From: Histomonas meleagridis
Lineage: Eukaryota; Parabasalia; Tritrichomonadida; Dientamoebidae
Length of the DNA: 64,000 nt
Reading direction: 5' to 3'
Assembly (NCBI GenBank): GCA_020186115.1
Contig: WSYJ01000144.1
Coordinates: forward strand, 248,001 to 312,000
Shown: in pieces, positions 9,537 to 20,233 of the stretch
Position numbering within the stretch: position 1 is the stretch's first letter
How the letters are laid out: every line of letters begins with the position of its first letter
The notes under the pieces: model-generated
The model's database searches: none
Told to the model about the DNA's origin: nothing
What the model saw: the letters and a program-made list of their open reading frames with translations, nothing else
Translations under genes and position numbers: made by a program

Positions 9537-10807
9537 ATAATTTGATATTTCAAAATAATATTTGGAAATTATTTAAATTATTTTGGACAGCACTTAGTTC
9601 TGCATCATTCAATGGTCACTTAGAAATAGTTAAATTACTTCTTGAACAAGAAGGAATTGATATTAATTCTAAAAATATTTATTTGTTTTATTTAATACTT
9701 ATTTTAATATTTTCTTATTTCAAAATAATATTTGGAAATTATTTAAATTATTTAAAACAGCACTTATGTATTCATGTGAAAGAGGTTATATCGACATGGT
9801 TAAATTACTTCTCGAACATGAAGGTGTTAATATTAATGCGATAGGTTTTTATATGTTTTGTTTGAAATTTATTTCAATAATTTGAAATTTCACAGTTATA
9901 TTTGGAACAGCACTTGATTATGCATTTAAACATGGTCATGCAGAAATAGTTACATTACTTCTTGAACAAAAAGGTATTTGTTATAAAGAAGATATTGATT
10001 TGTTTTAATTATGATTTATCATAATAATTTTTTATTTCAAAATAATATATGGAATTTGCTTAAATTATTTCAAGAGGGATTTAATTTTTCAGCATTAATG
10101 GATCATATAGATATGGTGAAATTAATTCTCAACCAAAAACGAATTGATATCAATGGTAAAGGTATTTATTTACTTTATTTGATATTTATTTAAATAATTT
10201 GATATTTCAAAATAATATTTGGAAATTATTTAAATTATTTTGGACAGCACTTAGTTCTGCATCATTCAATGGTCACTTAGAAATAGTTAAATTACTTCTT
10301 GAACAAGAAGGAATTGATATTAATGCTAAAGATAGTTTTTATTATAATAATTTTATATTTTAAAATAATATTTGGAAATTATTTAAATTATTTTGGACAG
10401 CACTTATGAGTGCATCTATTGAAGGACAAAAAAAAATCGTTAAATTATTGCTTAAACAAAAAGGAATTGATATTAATGCTAAAGATACTAGCATGATTCA
10501 TTTAAAATTTATTTTCATAATTTGATTTCTCAAAATAATATTTGGAAATTGTTTAAATTATTTAATACAGCACTTATGAAAGCATCTAAAAATGGCCGAA
10601 TAAATGTAGTAAAATTACTTCTTGAACAAGAAAGTATTGATGTCAATGCAAAAGATATTTATTTGTTTTATTTAAGGCATAGATTGATGATTTAATGTTT
10701 CAAAACAATATTTGGAAATTCTTAAAATTATTTAATACAGCACTTAGTTATGCAACAATAAATGGACATACAGAAATTGGAAAATTATTATGTGAACATC
10801 AATAATA
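9350..10807 (+). repeat. Ankyrin-core train with fixed-length frame-breaking spacers (locus 1)
   Basis: Nine ankyrin cores can be read, starting near 9418, 9590, 9757, 9907, 10071, 10244, 10399, 10566 and 10737. All are free of stops and keep the pattern xTALxxAxxxGHxEIVKLLLxQxGIDINAKD, though the fifth is divergent. Spacers from the D codon to the codon before TAL were counted as 66, 83, 83, 63, 83, 83, 66, 83 and 83 nt. Most contain TAA or TGA in the core frame. The spacers share a start like ATTTATTTG and an end like ATATTTGGAAATTATTT. The last core ends EHQ followed by TAATAA at 10802, a natural C-terminus. The core near 10244 is almost identical to that near 9590, showing recent duplication. 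Confidence 0.85.
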
Positions 10808-10974
10808 ATGAATAAAAATCCTTTACTTATTTTATGTTATAAATAAGTGACATTGATTATTTGAATCATGAAATTCTTACTTCAGAAAAGAATTTCATGT
10901 ATTTTTATACATTTTGTAAAACTCTTACGTTTCCTTAATTTATGCAATTATCTGAATGTTAGATGAAGTGGCAT

Positions 10975-12472
10975 GTTACACATCCAAGTTAATATTTATC
11001 ATTACATTACACATCCAAATAAATATTTATCATTACATTACATATCCAAATAAATATTTATCATTACATTACATATCCAAATAAATATTTATCATTACAT
11101 TACATATCAAAATAAATATTTATCATTACATTACATATCAAAATAAATATTTATCATTACATTACATATCCAAATAAATATTTATCATTACATTACACAT
11201 CCAAATAAATATTTATCGTTACATTACATATCCAAATAAATATTTATCATTACATTACACATCCAAATAAATATTTATCATTACATTACATATCAAAATA
11301 AATATTTATCATTACATTACACATCCAAATAAATATTTATCATTACATTACACATCCAAATAAATATTTATCATTACATTACATATCCAAATAAATATTT
11401 AACATTACATTACATATCCAAATAAATATTTATCATTACATTACACATCCAAATAAATATTTATCATTACATTACACATCCAAATAAATATTTATCATTA
11501 CATTACATATCCAAATAAATATTTATCATTACATTACATATCAAAATAAATATTTATCGTTACATTACACATCCAAATAAATATTTATCATTACATTACA
11601 CATCCAAATAAATATTTATCGTTACATTACATATCCAAATAAATATTTATCATTACATTACACATCCAAATAAATATTTATCATTACATTACATATCAAA
11701 ATAAATATTTATCATTACATTACACATCCAAATAAATATTTATCATTACATTACATATCCAAATAAATATTTATCATTACATTACACATCCAAATAAATA
11801 TTTATCATTACATTACATATCAAAATAAATATTTATCATTACATTACATATCAAAATAAATATTTATCATTACATTACATATCAAAATAAATATTTATCA
11901 TTACATTACACATCCAAATGAATATTTATCATTACATTACACATCCAAATAAATATTTATCGTTACATTACATATCCAAATAAATATTTATCATTACATT
12001 ACACATCCAAATAAATATTTATCATTACATTACATATCAAAATAAATATTTATCATTACATTACACATCCAAATAAATATTTATCATTACATTACACATC
12101 CAAATAAATATTTATCATTACATTACATATCCAAATAAATATTTATCGTTACATTACACATCCAAATAAATATTTATCATTACATTACACATCCAAATAA
12201 ATATTTATCATTACATTACATATCCAAATAAATATTTATCGTTACATTACATATCCAAATAAATATTTATCATTACATTACATATCAAAATAAATATTTA
12301 TCGTTACATTACACATCCAAATAAATATTTATCGTTACATTACATATCAAAATAAATATTTATCGTTACATTACATATCAAAATAAATATTTATCGTTAC
12401 ATTACACATCCAAATAAATATTTATCGTTACATTACATATCAAAATAAATATTTATCGTTACATTACATTTA
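10975..12472 (+). repeat. 31-bp AT-rich minisatellite, about 48 copies
   Basis: An unbroken tandem array with a period of 31 bp. Each unit holds CATTACATTACA, then a short CATCC/TATCC/TATCA variant, then the 12-bp perfect palindrome ATAAATATTTAT. Two sites vary: CACATCC/CATATCC/CATATCA, and TCATTA versus TCGTTA. The TCGTTA form is concentrated in the rightmost units. The unit contains no useful reading frame. The array sits between the convergent 3' ends of the ankyrin locus and the surface-protein gene at 12503. Copy number is estimated from length (about 1,498 bp divided by 31). Confidence 0.95.
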
Positions 12473-12502
12473 AATTATTAAAATGAATTTATAGAAATTT
12501 TA

Positions 12503-15349
12503 TTACTTCCAATTTGCCTTTTTAGCGAAAACAAACAGTAAAATGACTACGATTACCACGAGGACGCATCCCACGACAATTCCCGCGATTGCACCTCCCG
12601 CCAGCTCCGGCAGCACTCCTTCTTCGAAGTCCTCATTCGACGGCGCCGCGACCACCAGTTGGTGCTCTTCGACTTCATCTGTCTCCATTCCTGTTCTTGT
12701 TCTTGTGCACCTCAGCGACAGTGCAGTTGCCGAACCTCTTTGCGCCAACGATGCCACGCTTAGCCATTTGCTGCATTCGAAGTTTCCTCTTGCAGCTATT
12801 AATGTCTTTCCGTTAGCGAACAAATTATTTGCTTCAGTTGTCTTTAAATTTTCGATATTTATTGATACGTTAATTAACTTTGGGATTTTGTTTTCATTTA
12901 TCAATTGATAATTACCCAAATTAATTAACGGAGTTATATCATTAAATATATTAATGTTAATGATTAAGTTATTGTTAATGTTAATATGTTCGTACATATT
13001 TTCAGGTGATATTATCGATGCATCTTTCATGATTAAATTATTTGTGATTGTTAAGTTAGTAAATGATACATATGCATTATCATTAACTTCGATGTTATTA
13101 ATTATTAATTCATTTCCATCTTCAGCTTTAATTGATGCTGAATAATTTATTGTTATTTCTTTCATTGTATTATTCGTTGTTGTGATCTTAGTTACATTAT
13201 ATTTGGTTTCATTATTAACAGAAAAAATTGGTATCAAATCTTCAACACCAACAAATGTAACTTGACGAAGTTTACGTAATAAGTTACATATCGATTGATA
13301 TCGAGAACTAATGTTAATGTTCGGTATCATTTGCTCAATGATAGTTGGTAATATCGTGTGAATGTTATATAACAATTGATACATTGATTGAAGACTTTGC
13401 AGTTCTTCAAGTGTAAGTTGCGAATTTCGGATAATGTTCGAACTAATCAATGGCTGTTCGTTGTTTGCTGTCAATTTGACGCCATTAATGAATTTGTCAA
13501 TTGGTATCATGTCATAGATTGTATACTCGCCATTACCTTCAAGTGACGTAATAAGCGAAGTGATTGTCGATGTTGGCGTTGTTGCTGTTTCATAAAATGA
13601 TTTTAAGTTGATGAAACTTGTCTCTGTAGAAGATGTAAATAGTGTACTAATCGGATTACCTCCCGCTAAGAAGTTATTAAGAAACTCAGAGATAAATGTG
13701 ATGATGCTTGATGAGCCTGGATTTTGACTTTCAAGGATTTGCGGTAATTTGACATCTGGAGATTGAAGTAAACCAATCAAATTTTGCAGTTTCTGTGAAT
13801 CAAATCCAAACTGTGTAAGAAATGGAAGAGATGAATTAATAATAGATGAAACATAATTTAAAACAGTTGTGCCATCAATACCAATCATAGAAATCAAAGA
13901 AGGAAGTGGTAGATATTGTAAAACATTAATAATTGGTTGGATTTGTTGGATTTTGGTTGTGTTGATTGATAAAATTGATGTTAACATTTGGATTTGGAAG
14001 TTTCCTAACATAGGTAAAAGAGATACAATTGGCGCAATGTTCTGAGATTGACATTGAGCAAGTGGTACATCATTTGAAAGATCTTGAATGAAATTATTAA
14101 ATTCTTCAACACTTGAATTTAAGTTAAGATTAATCGCTCCAATGAGTTGACTTAATGCAGGATTATCAGCTGATGTGATGATAATCCCGATAAGAGAGTT
14201 TAGATTGGAGATGAGAGACTCAAATAAACCATAGAAATTTGATGTGGGGTTTGTCACAAAATCAAAACACGATTCAATGATCTCAAAAAGTGGAACAACC
14301 GCGGCGCCCGTTAAATTAACCCCTAACAAATTCGATATGTCATAAAACATGTTAAAAACATTCTTAGGTTCTAATATGGCAGATGCAAAGTTGACAATGG
14401 TTTGCGTCCAATTAAATGGAAAACCAATAATATCATAGAAAAGTATATCGGCTGTCAATTTGCAATACTTGAGATTATCAATTTGTGAGTCAAGTGAATC
14501 CATAAGCTCTGGAACCATTGGAGGGAAAATCTCAATGAGTGAGTTTGTGGAAAAATAGTTATAAAATTCTTTCCAATATATGTATCTTTGACTAAGCGTA
14601 TTTTCAGTAAAGTTAAACATCTTGTTTGCAACAGGAGCTAAAGGACCAACTTCTGTCATGGTAACATTAACTATTTGGCTTAAATGAAGTGTAATTAATG
14701 GAACAATAGTTGTGATAGATCCAATTGTAATTCTTGTTTCAGGAGTGATGGTGCTTAAAACTTGTGATAAGTTTCCAAAGTAAACTTTTTGGGAGCTGGT
14801 TAAGCCAAATTGTGTATGAAATTCATCAAATGTTACATTATATCCAAGGAAGTTTTCACAAGCATGGAAGATATTTATGAGCCCAGTTAGATTATATCCG
14901 TATTCAGCAAAGGTGTCAAGTATAGACATTCCTGGTTGAATAGAATACATGATTTCTCTGACTATATCTACGTCAAGATTGGCGAACAAAAAAAATGAAG
15001 AAAATGCATCAAACATGGACCCAATGTTAGGAATCATTGAATCTGTAAATTCTGTAAGAAATGCTGACATTAAAATATGAATACGATAAAAACCATATAT
15101 TAAACTATCTGGTGCTGTAAACAATTCTCTTACATTTGAGTCTGGGTTGATTGAATGAAGAATTCTAACAACTTCTTCATCATCAAAATTAAATATAGTT
15201 GATAAGTCATGAAGTGTGTATCCACCAACTAAGAAAGTCATTACATCAAATGAATCCGAAGCCTCTTTACTAAAGCCAAGTAATAATGGTAAGATAATAA
15301 AAATCATTGTGGCGTGAACTCCGATCAATTTAAAATGTAATGTATTCAA
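12503..15349 (-). CDS. Large type I surface protein of unknown family
   Basis: The 948-residue product starts with a hydrophobic signal sequence (MIFIILPLLLGFSKEAS from the in-frame ATG at 15307; the longer start at 15349 is also possible). It ends with one membrane segment (AGIVVGCVLVVIVVILLFVF, near residue 930) and a very short basic tail, KKANWK. The ectodomain is rich in Leu, Ile, Asn, Ser and Thr, has many N-glycosylation sequons and few cysteines, and carries a helical N-terminal two thirds and an Asn/Thr-rich beta-like last third. No known family was recognised. It could be an adhesin or a structural coat protein. The last 75 codons before the stop are markedly GC-rich compared with the rest of the gene. 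Confidence 0.75.
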   Translation of the reverse strand: MNTLHFKLIGVHATMIFIILPLLLGFSKEASDSFDVMTFLVGGYTLHDLSTIFNFDDEEVVRILHSINPDSNVRELFTAPDSLIYGFYRIHILMSAFLTEFTDSMIPNIGSMFDAFSSFFLFANLDVDIVREIMYSIQPGMSILDTFAEYGYNLTGLINIFHACENFLGYNVTFDEFHTQFGLTSSQKVYFGNLSQVLSTITPETRITIGSITTIVPLITLHLSQIVNVTMTEVGPLAPVANKMFNFTENTLSQRYIYWKEFYNYFSTNSLIEIFPPMVPELMDSLDSQIDNLKYCKLTADILFYDIIGFPFNWTQTIVNFASAILEPKNVFNMFYDISNLLGVNLTGAAVVPLFEIIESCFDFVTNPTSNFYGLFESLISNLNSLIGIIITSADNPALSQLIGAINLNLNSSVEEFNNFIQDLSNDVPLAQCQSQNIAPIVSLLPMLGNFQIQMLTSILSINTTKIQQIQPIINVLQYLPLPSLISMIGIDGTTVLNYVSSIINSSLPFLTQFGFDSQKLQNLIGLLQSPDVKLPQILESQNPGSSSIITFISEFLNNFLAGGNPISTLFTSSTETSFINLKSFYETATTPTSTITSLITSLEGNGEYTIYDMIPIDKFINGVKLTANNEQPLISSNIIRNSQLTLEELQSLQSMYQLLYNIHTILPTIIEQMIPNINISSRYQSICNLLRKLRQVTFVGVEDLIPIFSVNNETKYNVTKITTTNNTMKEITINYSASIKAEDGNELIINNIEVNDNAYVSFTNLTITNNLIMKDASIISPENMYEHININNNLIININIFNDITPLINLGNYQLINENKIPKLINVSINIENLKTTEANNLFANGKTLIAARGNFECSKWLSVASLAQRGSATALSLRCTRTRTGMETDEVEEHQLVVAAPSNEDFEEGVLPELAGGAIAGIVVGCVLVVIVVILLFVFAKKANWK

Positions 15350-16096
15350 AAAAGAGATCGTACAACAGAAAATTTAAATAGAACGAACAGCTTTACTCAT
15401 GGCTGTGTTCGTGCAACAGCCCGATTGCTTTTTCAAAAGGGTTTTGTTAATACATGTACTTATACAACTCACGTTATCATGATTTTCATATTTGAAGGGT
15501 TCTCATTACCAATCCCAAATGTTTTTTAACCCCTTCTACGTCGTAAAAATAATTGAATAGTTTTTGACAATGCCATTTGGCAAGGATCATTTAAAATTGC
15601 GAGTTGGTGTAAATATTTTCAGCTGAAGGCATTTTCCCCAGAAAGACGTTTATTTTTACATCCTATTTTTTTTAAATTCTTTTTCCTGTAAAATGAATTA
15701 TAAATCATTTCTGACAAATATCAATTAATAAATTAATGTCGTTTAAAAGAAGGATATAAATGTCAGTTATTTAATAACTTAATCCTTAACAAAAACATGA
15801 TCAGGTTTTTGGCGTGTATTTTGAAGCTCCCACTGGTATTACATGATTAAAAGCATTCATTCGTTAAATCTTCAAATAAAAGATATTATGACAAGATATT
15901 ATGACAACATCATCTCATGCAAAAAATATTACATTCAAACGATAACAAATCATCATTAGCCAAAGAAACATTTTCACTAGAAAGATTAATTTAATGAAAC
16001 TTTGAAGATTGCTTTTATTTTTCTAAACATAAAATGCTTTAGAAAAAAACCGGAAAAAATCAACTTTTTGTTAATTAATTAACGGTTTGTCAATCA
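15350..16096. other. Divergent intergenic region
   Basis: An AT-rich region between two genes pointing away from each other. A short direct repeat (AGATATTATGACA, twice in tandem near 15880-15906) and the TAACGG element at its right end are visible. No coding frame or RNA gene was recognised. Confidence 0.6.
16080..16085 (+). promoter_or_regulatory. TAACGG Myb-site-like element
   Basis: TAACGG preceded by TTAATTAAT lies 11 bp before the start codon of the pseudophosphatase gene, in sense orientation. Confidence 0.5.
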
Positions 16097-17104
16097 ATGG
16101 CTGAAGCAAACTTCGATATCAACGAATTCCTGAACAATGCCATGAAACCACAACCAGTGGAGCCCAGCGAAGATGATTTTGTTCGTCTGTGCCAACAATT
16201 TCAACGTCATTATTCTACTCTTCCAAATCTTCTATCAATTACTCAACCCATGACAGTTGTTGGAAGTGTCCATGCTCAACTTGATGACATCCATGAACTA
16301 TTTGATGTTTGCGGTGCCGTTCCATACACATCATATTTATTTTTAGGTGACTTTGTTAATTATGGTGATCGAAATATTGCCACAGTATGTCTTTTATTCT
16401 CGCTCGCTCTCAAGTATCCCGACCACGTATATTTACTTCGTGGAGCTCATGAGTCACGCCGTCTCACACTTGTATGTGGTCTTTACGAAGAAATTATTAA
16501 TGCTTATGGTTCACCACGTGCATGGGAAGCATTAATGGATGCCTTTGATTCACTTCCTTTAGCAGCACAAGTATGTTATCAATTCTTTTGTTTATCAGGC
16601 GGAATTGATAAATCAATCGTTAAACTTAATCAAATCAACGAATTCAACAGATTTGTCGAGGTTCCACTTGCTGATTCTTGGTCATCTCTTGTCTGGTCCA
16701 TTCCGAAAGAGGGAATCACCGAATTCACTCCGATAGAAAACCGCCACGGCTATTTCTTTGGTGAACCAAAAATTGACAAGTTCCTTAAAGATAACGGTCT
16801 CAGCTGCATCATCAGGTCGAAACAACTTTGTATGAATGGTCATACAAATATGTTTAATGGAAAATGCATAACTGTTTGGTCTGCCCCTAACTTCTGCGGA
16901 TGGATTCAAAATGCTGCTTCTGTTGTACAAATGCATGCACAAACTTCGCAATTCGGTCAAAAAGGTGGAAGCGCACAAACTTACACAATTAATACATTTA
17001 AAGCAAGACCAGAATCAGAAAGAATTGAGCAAAATAGACCACCATTCCAAGACGTTCATTCACTTGATCACATTTATATTAAGCATCTTCCAAAACTACC
17101 TTAA
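16097..17104 (+). CDS. PPP-family pseudophosphatase (PP2A/PP1-like fold, degenerate active site)
   Basis: The 335-residue product spans the whole PPP catalytic fold, but key motifs are changed. GDxHG is GSVHA (56-60), GDYVDRG is GDFVNYG (84-90), GNHE is GAHE (116-119), HGG is SGG (167-169) and RAHQ is RSKQ (240-243). Of the six metal ligands known in PP1/PP2A, only His59 and Asp85 remain; the others are Ser57, Ala117, Ser167 and Lys242. Arg216, catalytic His118 and the SAPNFC loop survive. The frame is clean and codon use is like the neighbours, so this is a maintained but probably inactive phosphatase. A scaffold or decoy role is likely but unproven. It ends TTAAAC, so UAAA overlaps the stop. 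Confidence 0.9.
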   Translation: MAEANFDINEFLNNAMKPQPVEPSEDDFVRLCQQFQRHYSTLPNLLSITQPMTVVGSVHAQLDDIHELFDVCGAVPYTSYLFLGDFVNYGDRNIATVCLLFSLALKYPDHVYLLRGAHESRRLTLVCGLYEEIINAYGSPRAWEALMDAFDSLPLAAQVCYQFFCLSGGIDKSIVKLNQINEFNRFVEVPLADSWSSLVWSIPKEGITEFTPIENRHGYFFGEPKIDKFLKDNGLSCIIRSKQLCMNGHTNMFNGKCITVWSAPNFCGWIQNAASVVQMHAQTSQFGQKGGSAQTYTINTFKARPESERIEQNRPPFQDVHSLDHIYIKHLPKLP

Positions 17105-17463
17105 ACAGTTAATTCATTTCAAGTTTTTTTTATTTGTGGATAACATTTATTTTATGAAGTTTCGTGTTATGTTAAAAATGGTAATGGAATATCGATCAAT
17201 TTCTTGATTTTTATTATTTTAATAATACTTAAAAATATTAAGTAATGAGTGAAATTATTTTATACGGCACTAATAATTTTAAATTTTGTAAACAAAAAAT
17301 TTCTAAATTAAATCATTAGAAAATATAATTTCCTTAATCAAATAATATATCAAATAAAAAAGAGTATATTTTTATTAAAGGTTTCTTTTTGTGAACCGAT
17401 GATTTAGCTAAACACTTTGCGATATGTGTACTTAAAGTTGCTCGATAAATGTTTATAAATAAT
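17105..17463. other. Intergenic region upstream of beta-tubulin
   Basis: Very AT-rich, with no coding frame that looks real. The beta-tubulin promoter should lie in its right part, which ends at the TAACGGTCG element. Confidence 0.6.
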
Positions 17464-17469
17464 TAACGG
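17464..17469 (+). promoter_or_regulatory. TAACGG Myb-site-like element before beta-tubulin
   Basis: TAACGGTCG lies 68 bp before the beta-tubulin ATG, in sense orientation. The same nine bases precede NSE2. Confidence 0.5.
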
Positions 17470-17537
17470 TCGAGTGGTTTTGTATTTAACACTTTTTCAA
17501 GAGGAAAATTCAAATTAAACCGTTTTTGACTTCACAA

Positions 17538-18890
17538 ATGGTCAGAGAGATTGTTCACCTCCAAGCAGGCCAATGTGGTAACCAAATCGGCGCTAAATTC
17601 TGGGAAGTTATTTCAGATGAACATGGTATTGACCCAACAGGTTCATTTCATGGCGATAGTGATCTTCAATTAGAAAGAATCAACGTTTATTATAACGAAG
17701 CCACTGGTGGTAAGTATGTCCCACGTGCTGTCCTTGTTGATCTTGAACCAGGTACCATGGATGCTGTTCGTGCTGGTCAATATGGCCAATTATTCCGCCC
17801 AGATAACTTCGTTTTCGGTCAATCTGGTGCTGGTAACAACTGGGCTAAAGGTTATTACACTGAAGGTCAAGAACTTGCTGAGTCAATTCTTGATGTTGTT
17901 CGTAAAGAAGCCGAATCTTGTGATGCTCTTCAAGGCTTCCAACTTGTCCATTCTCTCGGAGGTGGTACCGGCTCAGGTCTTGGTACTCTTCTTCTTAACA
18001 AACTTCGTGAAGAATATCCAGATCGTATTCTTTCCACATATTCCATTGTTCCATCACCAAAGGTTTCTGATACTGTTGTTGAACCATATAACTGCACTCT
18101 CTCTGTCCACCAACTTGTCGAATCTGCTGATGAAGTTTTCTGCATTGATAACGAAGCACTTTATGATATTTGCTTCCGTACATTAAAGCTCACCACACCC
18201 ACATATGGTGATCTTAACCATCTTGTATCAATGGTTATGTCCGGCACAACATGCTCATTAAGATTCCCAGGTCAACTTAACTCTGATCTTCGTAAGCTTG
18301 CAGTTAACCTTGTACCATTCCCACGTCTTCACTTCTTCATCGTAGGCTTCGCTCCACTCACCTCCCGTGGCTCACAACAATATCGCGCATTAACGGTTCC
18401 CGAACTTACATCACAATTATTCGACAACAAGAACATGATGGCCGCCTGCGACCCACGCCGTGGTGTTTACTTAACTGTTTCTGCACATTTCCGTGGAAGA
18501 ATGTCATCCAAAGAAGTCGATGAGCAAATGCTTAACATCCAAGCGCGTAACACATCATACTTCGTCGAATGGATTCCAAACAACGTGAAGAGCTCCATCT
18601 GCGATATCCCACCACGTGGTCTTAAGATGGCAGCAACATTCATCGGCAACACAACAGCATTCAGAGAATTGTTCACACGCGTCGACTCACAGTTCCAAAA
18701 GATGTACGCACGAAGAGCTTTCATCCATTGGTACGTCAACGAAGGACTCGAAACAGTCGAATTCGATGAGGCGAGATCAAACATGACCGACTTAATCCAA
18801 GAATACGAAATGTACGAAACAGTTGGAATTGACGAAGTCGGCGAAGAAGAGGAAGAAGGTGAAGGCGAAGGAGAAGCAATGGAAGACTAA
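17538..18890 (+). CDS. TUBB: Beta-tubulin
   Basis: The 450-residue product is a full beta-tubulin. It begins [18 protein letters not shown], has the GTP-binding glycine motif GGGTGSG near 140-146, and the standard C-terminal helix ending in an acidic, polyglutamylatable tail ([15 protein letters not shown]). It pairs with alpha-tubulin in flagella, axostyle, pelta and mitotic spindle. The ATG at 17538 is chosen; an in-frame TTG just upstream is not a start. The usual MREI amino end, which mediates tubulin mRNA autoregulation in animals, has an extra Val here. Third-position GC rises toward the 3' half. The stop reads TAAATAAATG, with UAAA overlapping the stop. Confidence 0.98.
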   Translation: MVREIVHLQAGQCGNQIGAKFWEVISDEHGIDPTGSFHGDSDLQLERINVYYNEATGGKYVPRAVLVDLEPGTMDAVRAGQYGQLFRPDNFVFGQSGAGNNWAKGYYTEGQELAESILDVVRKEAESCDALQGFQLVHSLGGGTGSGLGTLLLNKLREEYPDRILSTYSIVPSPKVSDTVVEPYNCTLSVHQLVESADEVFCIDNEALYDICFRTLKLTTPTYGDLNHLVSMVMSGTTCSLRFPGQLNSDLRKLAVNLVPFPRLHFFIVGFAPLTSRGSQQYRALTVPELTSQLFDNKNMMAACDPRRGVYLTVSAHFRGRMSSKEVDEQMLNIQARNTSYFVEWIPNNVKSSICDIPPRGLKMAATFIGNTTAFRELFTRVDSQFQKMYARRAFIHWYVNEGLETVEFDEARSNMTDLIQEYEMYETVGIDEVGEEEEEGEGEGEAMED

Positions 18891-19159
18891 ATAAATGACC
18901 AATGAAATATATTTACTTTGATGTTGTACATTCGTTTTTGAGTAAGAAATTGTTCGGTTGATGAAAAATTTTTAGGCGATTTCGGGATATGATAAATTAA
19001 TTCTTAAAACATTTCATTTTGCAGAAACCTCTATGAACCACAGCTTTTTAATATGCTTTGAAAAAACTATTTTTACATGTGCTGTATGTTGCAATTTCAA
19101 TTGGATTTGGCTTCAAGAAAGAAAAGAATGCAAAAGACCGTTTAATGAAAAAGGATTAT
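18891..19159. other. Intergenic region between beta-tubulin and IWS1
   Basis: AT-rich, holding the tubulin 3' flank and the IWS1 upstream region. Nothing else was recognised. Confidence 0.5.
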
Positions 19160-19165
19160 TAACGG
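19160..19165 (+). promoter_or_regulatory. TAACGG Myb-site-like element
   Basis: TAACGGC lies 33 bp before the IWS1 start codon, in sense orientation. Confidence 0.5.
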
Positions 19166-19198
19166 CTTAAACCGAAAAGTGGCTGTATACAACCACGA

Positions 19199-20233
19199 AT
19201 GGAAGAAGATAAAGATCTTTCTGAAGGTCCAGAAGAAAAGGAAATACAAAGTGATAGTGATAGTGATGAACTTAAAAAACTTCACCCCGTTAAAAATCCT
19301 GAAGAAAAAAATTCTGAATCAGAAAGTGAAAGCAATGAAGAATCAGAGTCAAGCCAAGAAGCACAAGATAAAGAAGGCCCCAAGAAAAAACGGAAAAGTA
19401 AAAAAGACTCTGAAAAAGAAGAAGATCCCGAAACTCTTACCCAAGAAGAAAAAGAAGGACGAGAACGAATTGAAAAATTATTCCGTGAATCCATGAAAAC
19501 ACGAAATTCCACACGTAAAACAGATGAAGAAAAAGTTCAACGCCGTGAACGTTGTGTGGAGCGAATCAAAAATCTTCTAAAACGTATGGAAGAAGCCAAT
19601 TCCAAAGATCAGCGAAGTTTCGAACAACACAAGCCACCGCTTGCACGGGTTCGGTATGTGAAAGAGATTGCCAAAGCCATATGTGATCAAAAATTAACCA
19701 AAATTTTAATGTCAGAATACTACAGAGAATTTTTAGGCCTTTTATGTGAATGGATTACACCCTACCAAGCCGACCATAAGACTTATCCATCGATTGGTCT
19801 TCGACTTGAAGTGTACAAAATAATCGAAAAGTTACCAATTAATAAAGAATTCCTTCAGATCATCGCAGAGAATCGTAGCTCGGGTTCTGATGACTCTGAT
19901 ATTGTCCAAGTTCTCCAAAGCACGCCAACACAGAAAGGAACCGAAGAAGAGAAAATAATTGGTCGGATCTTAGAACGATGGCTCCGAATCGTTGTGACGA
20001 ATCCGGACATTGAGGCGAGCAAGGAGACGATTACGGAGGATAGTCTTGAGATTCTGCGCGATGTCTCATCTTATCCGATACGGCAAGCTAATGATTTGGA
20101 CATAAAATTGGAAGAAAAGGCAAGAAAGCACAGAAAAGCTGCTGGCGTGCAACAGCAACAGGACGCGCCAATGCCAACAAGATTCTTAGTGCCGCCGAAG
20201 TCAGGCCATACAAGAAAGAAGAGACGTGATTGA
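19199..20233 (+). CDS. IWS1: IWS1/Spn1 transcription elongation factor
   Basis: The 344-residue product has a disordered acidic/serine N-terminus (1-100; SDSDSDELKK, ESESNEESESS) and then a conserved helical domain at about 140-275. The part YYREFLGLLCEWITPYQAD and the following SIGLRLEVYKIIEKLPI match the LW/TFIIS-N fold of IWS1, which binds Spt6 and RNA polymerase II during elongation. A basic tail ends KKRRD. Family members share an acidic N-terminus, central LW domain and basic tail. The last 250 bp of the gene are noticeably GC-richer. The TGA stop is followed by ATAAAC. Confidence 0.85.
   Translation: MEEDKDLSEGPEEKEIQSDSDSDELKKLHPVKNPEEKNSESESESNEESESSQEAQDKEGPKKKRKSKKDSEKEEDPETLTQEEKEGRERIEKLFRESMKTRNSTRKTDEEKVQRRERCVERIKNLLKRMEEANSKDQRSFEQHKPPLARVRYVKEIAKAICDQKLTKILMSEYYREFLGLLCEWITPYQADHKTYPSIGLRLEVYKIIEKLPINKEFLQIIAENRSSGSDDSDIVQVLQSTPTQKGTEEEKIIGRILERWLRIVVTNPDIEASKETITEDSLEILRDVSSYPIRQANDLDIKLEEKARKHRKAAGVQQQQDAPMPTRFLVPPKSGHTRKKRRD

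Noticed and set aside
9480-9590. Standard GT-AG introns between ankyrin cores
   Set aside because: The only GT and AG pair in the spacer consensus would join cores out of frame, the AG is lost in units with ACT, ACG or ACC for Thr, and the trichomonad splice motifs are absent.
10975-12472. CRISPR-like array or centromeric satellite
   Set aside because: There are no unique spacers between repeats, the genome is eukaryotic, and 1.5 kb of a 31-bp unit is better called a minisatellite.
17526-17537. Four extra N-terminal residues on beta-tubulin
   Set aside because: They require a TTG start; the ATG at 17538 gives the conserved tubulin N-terminus.
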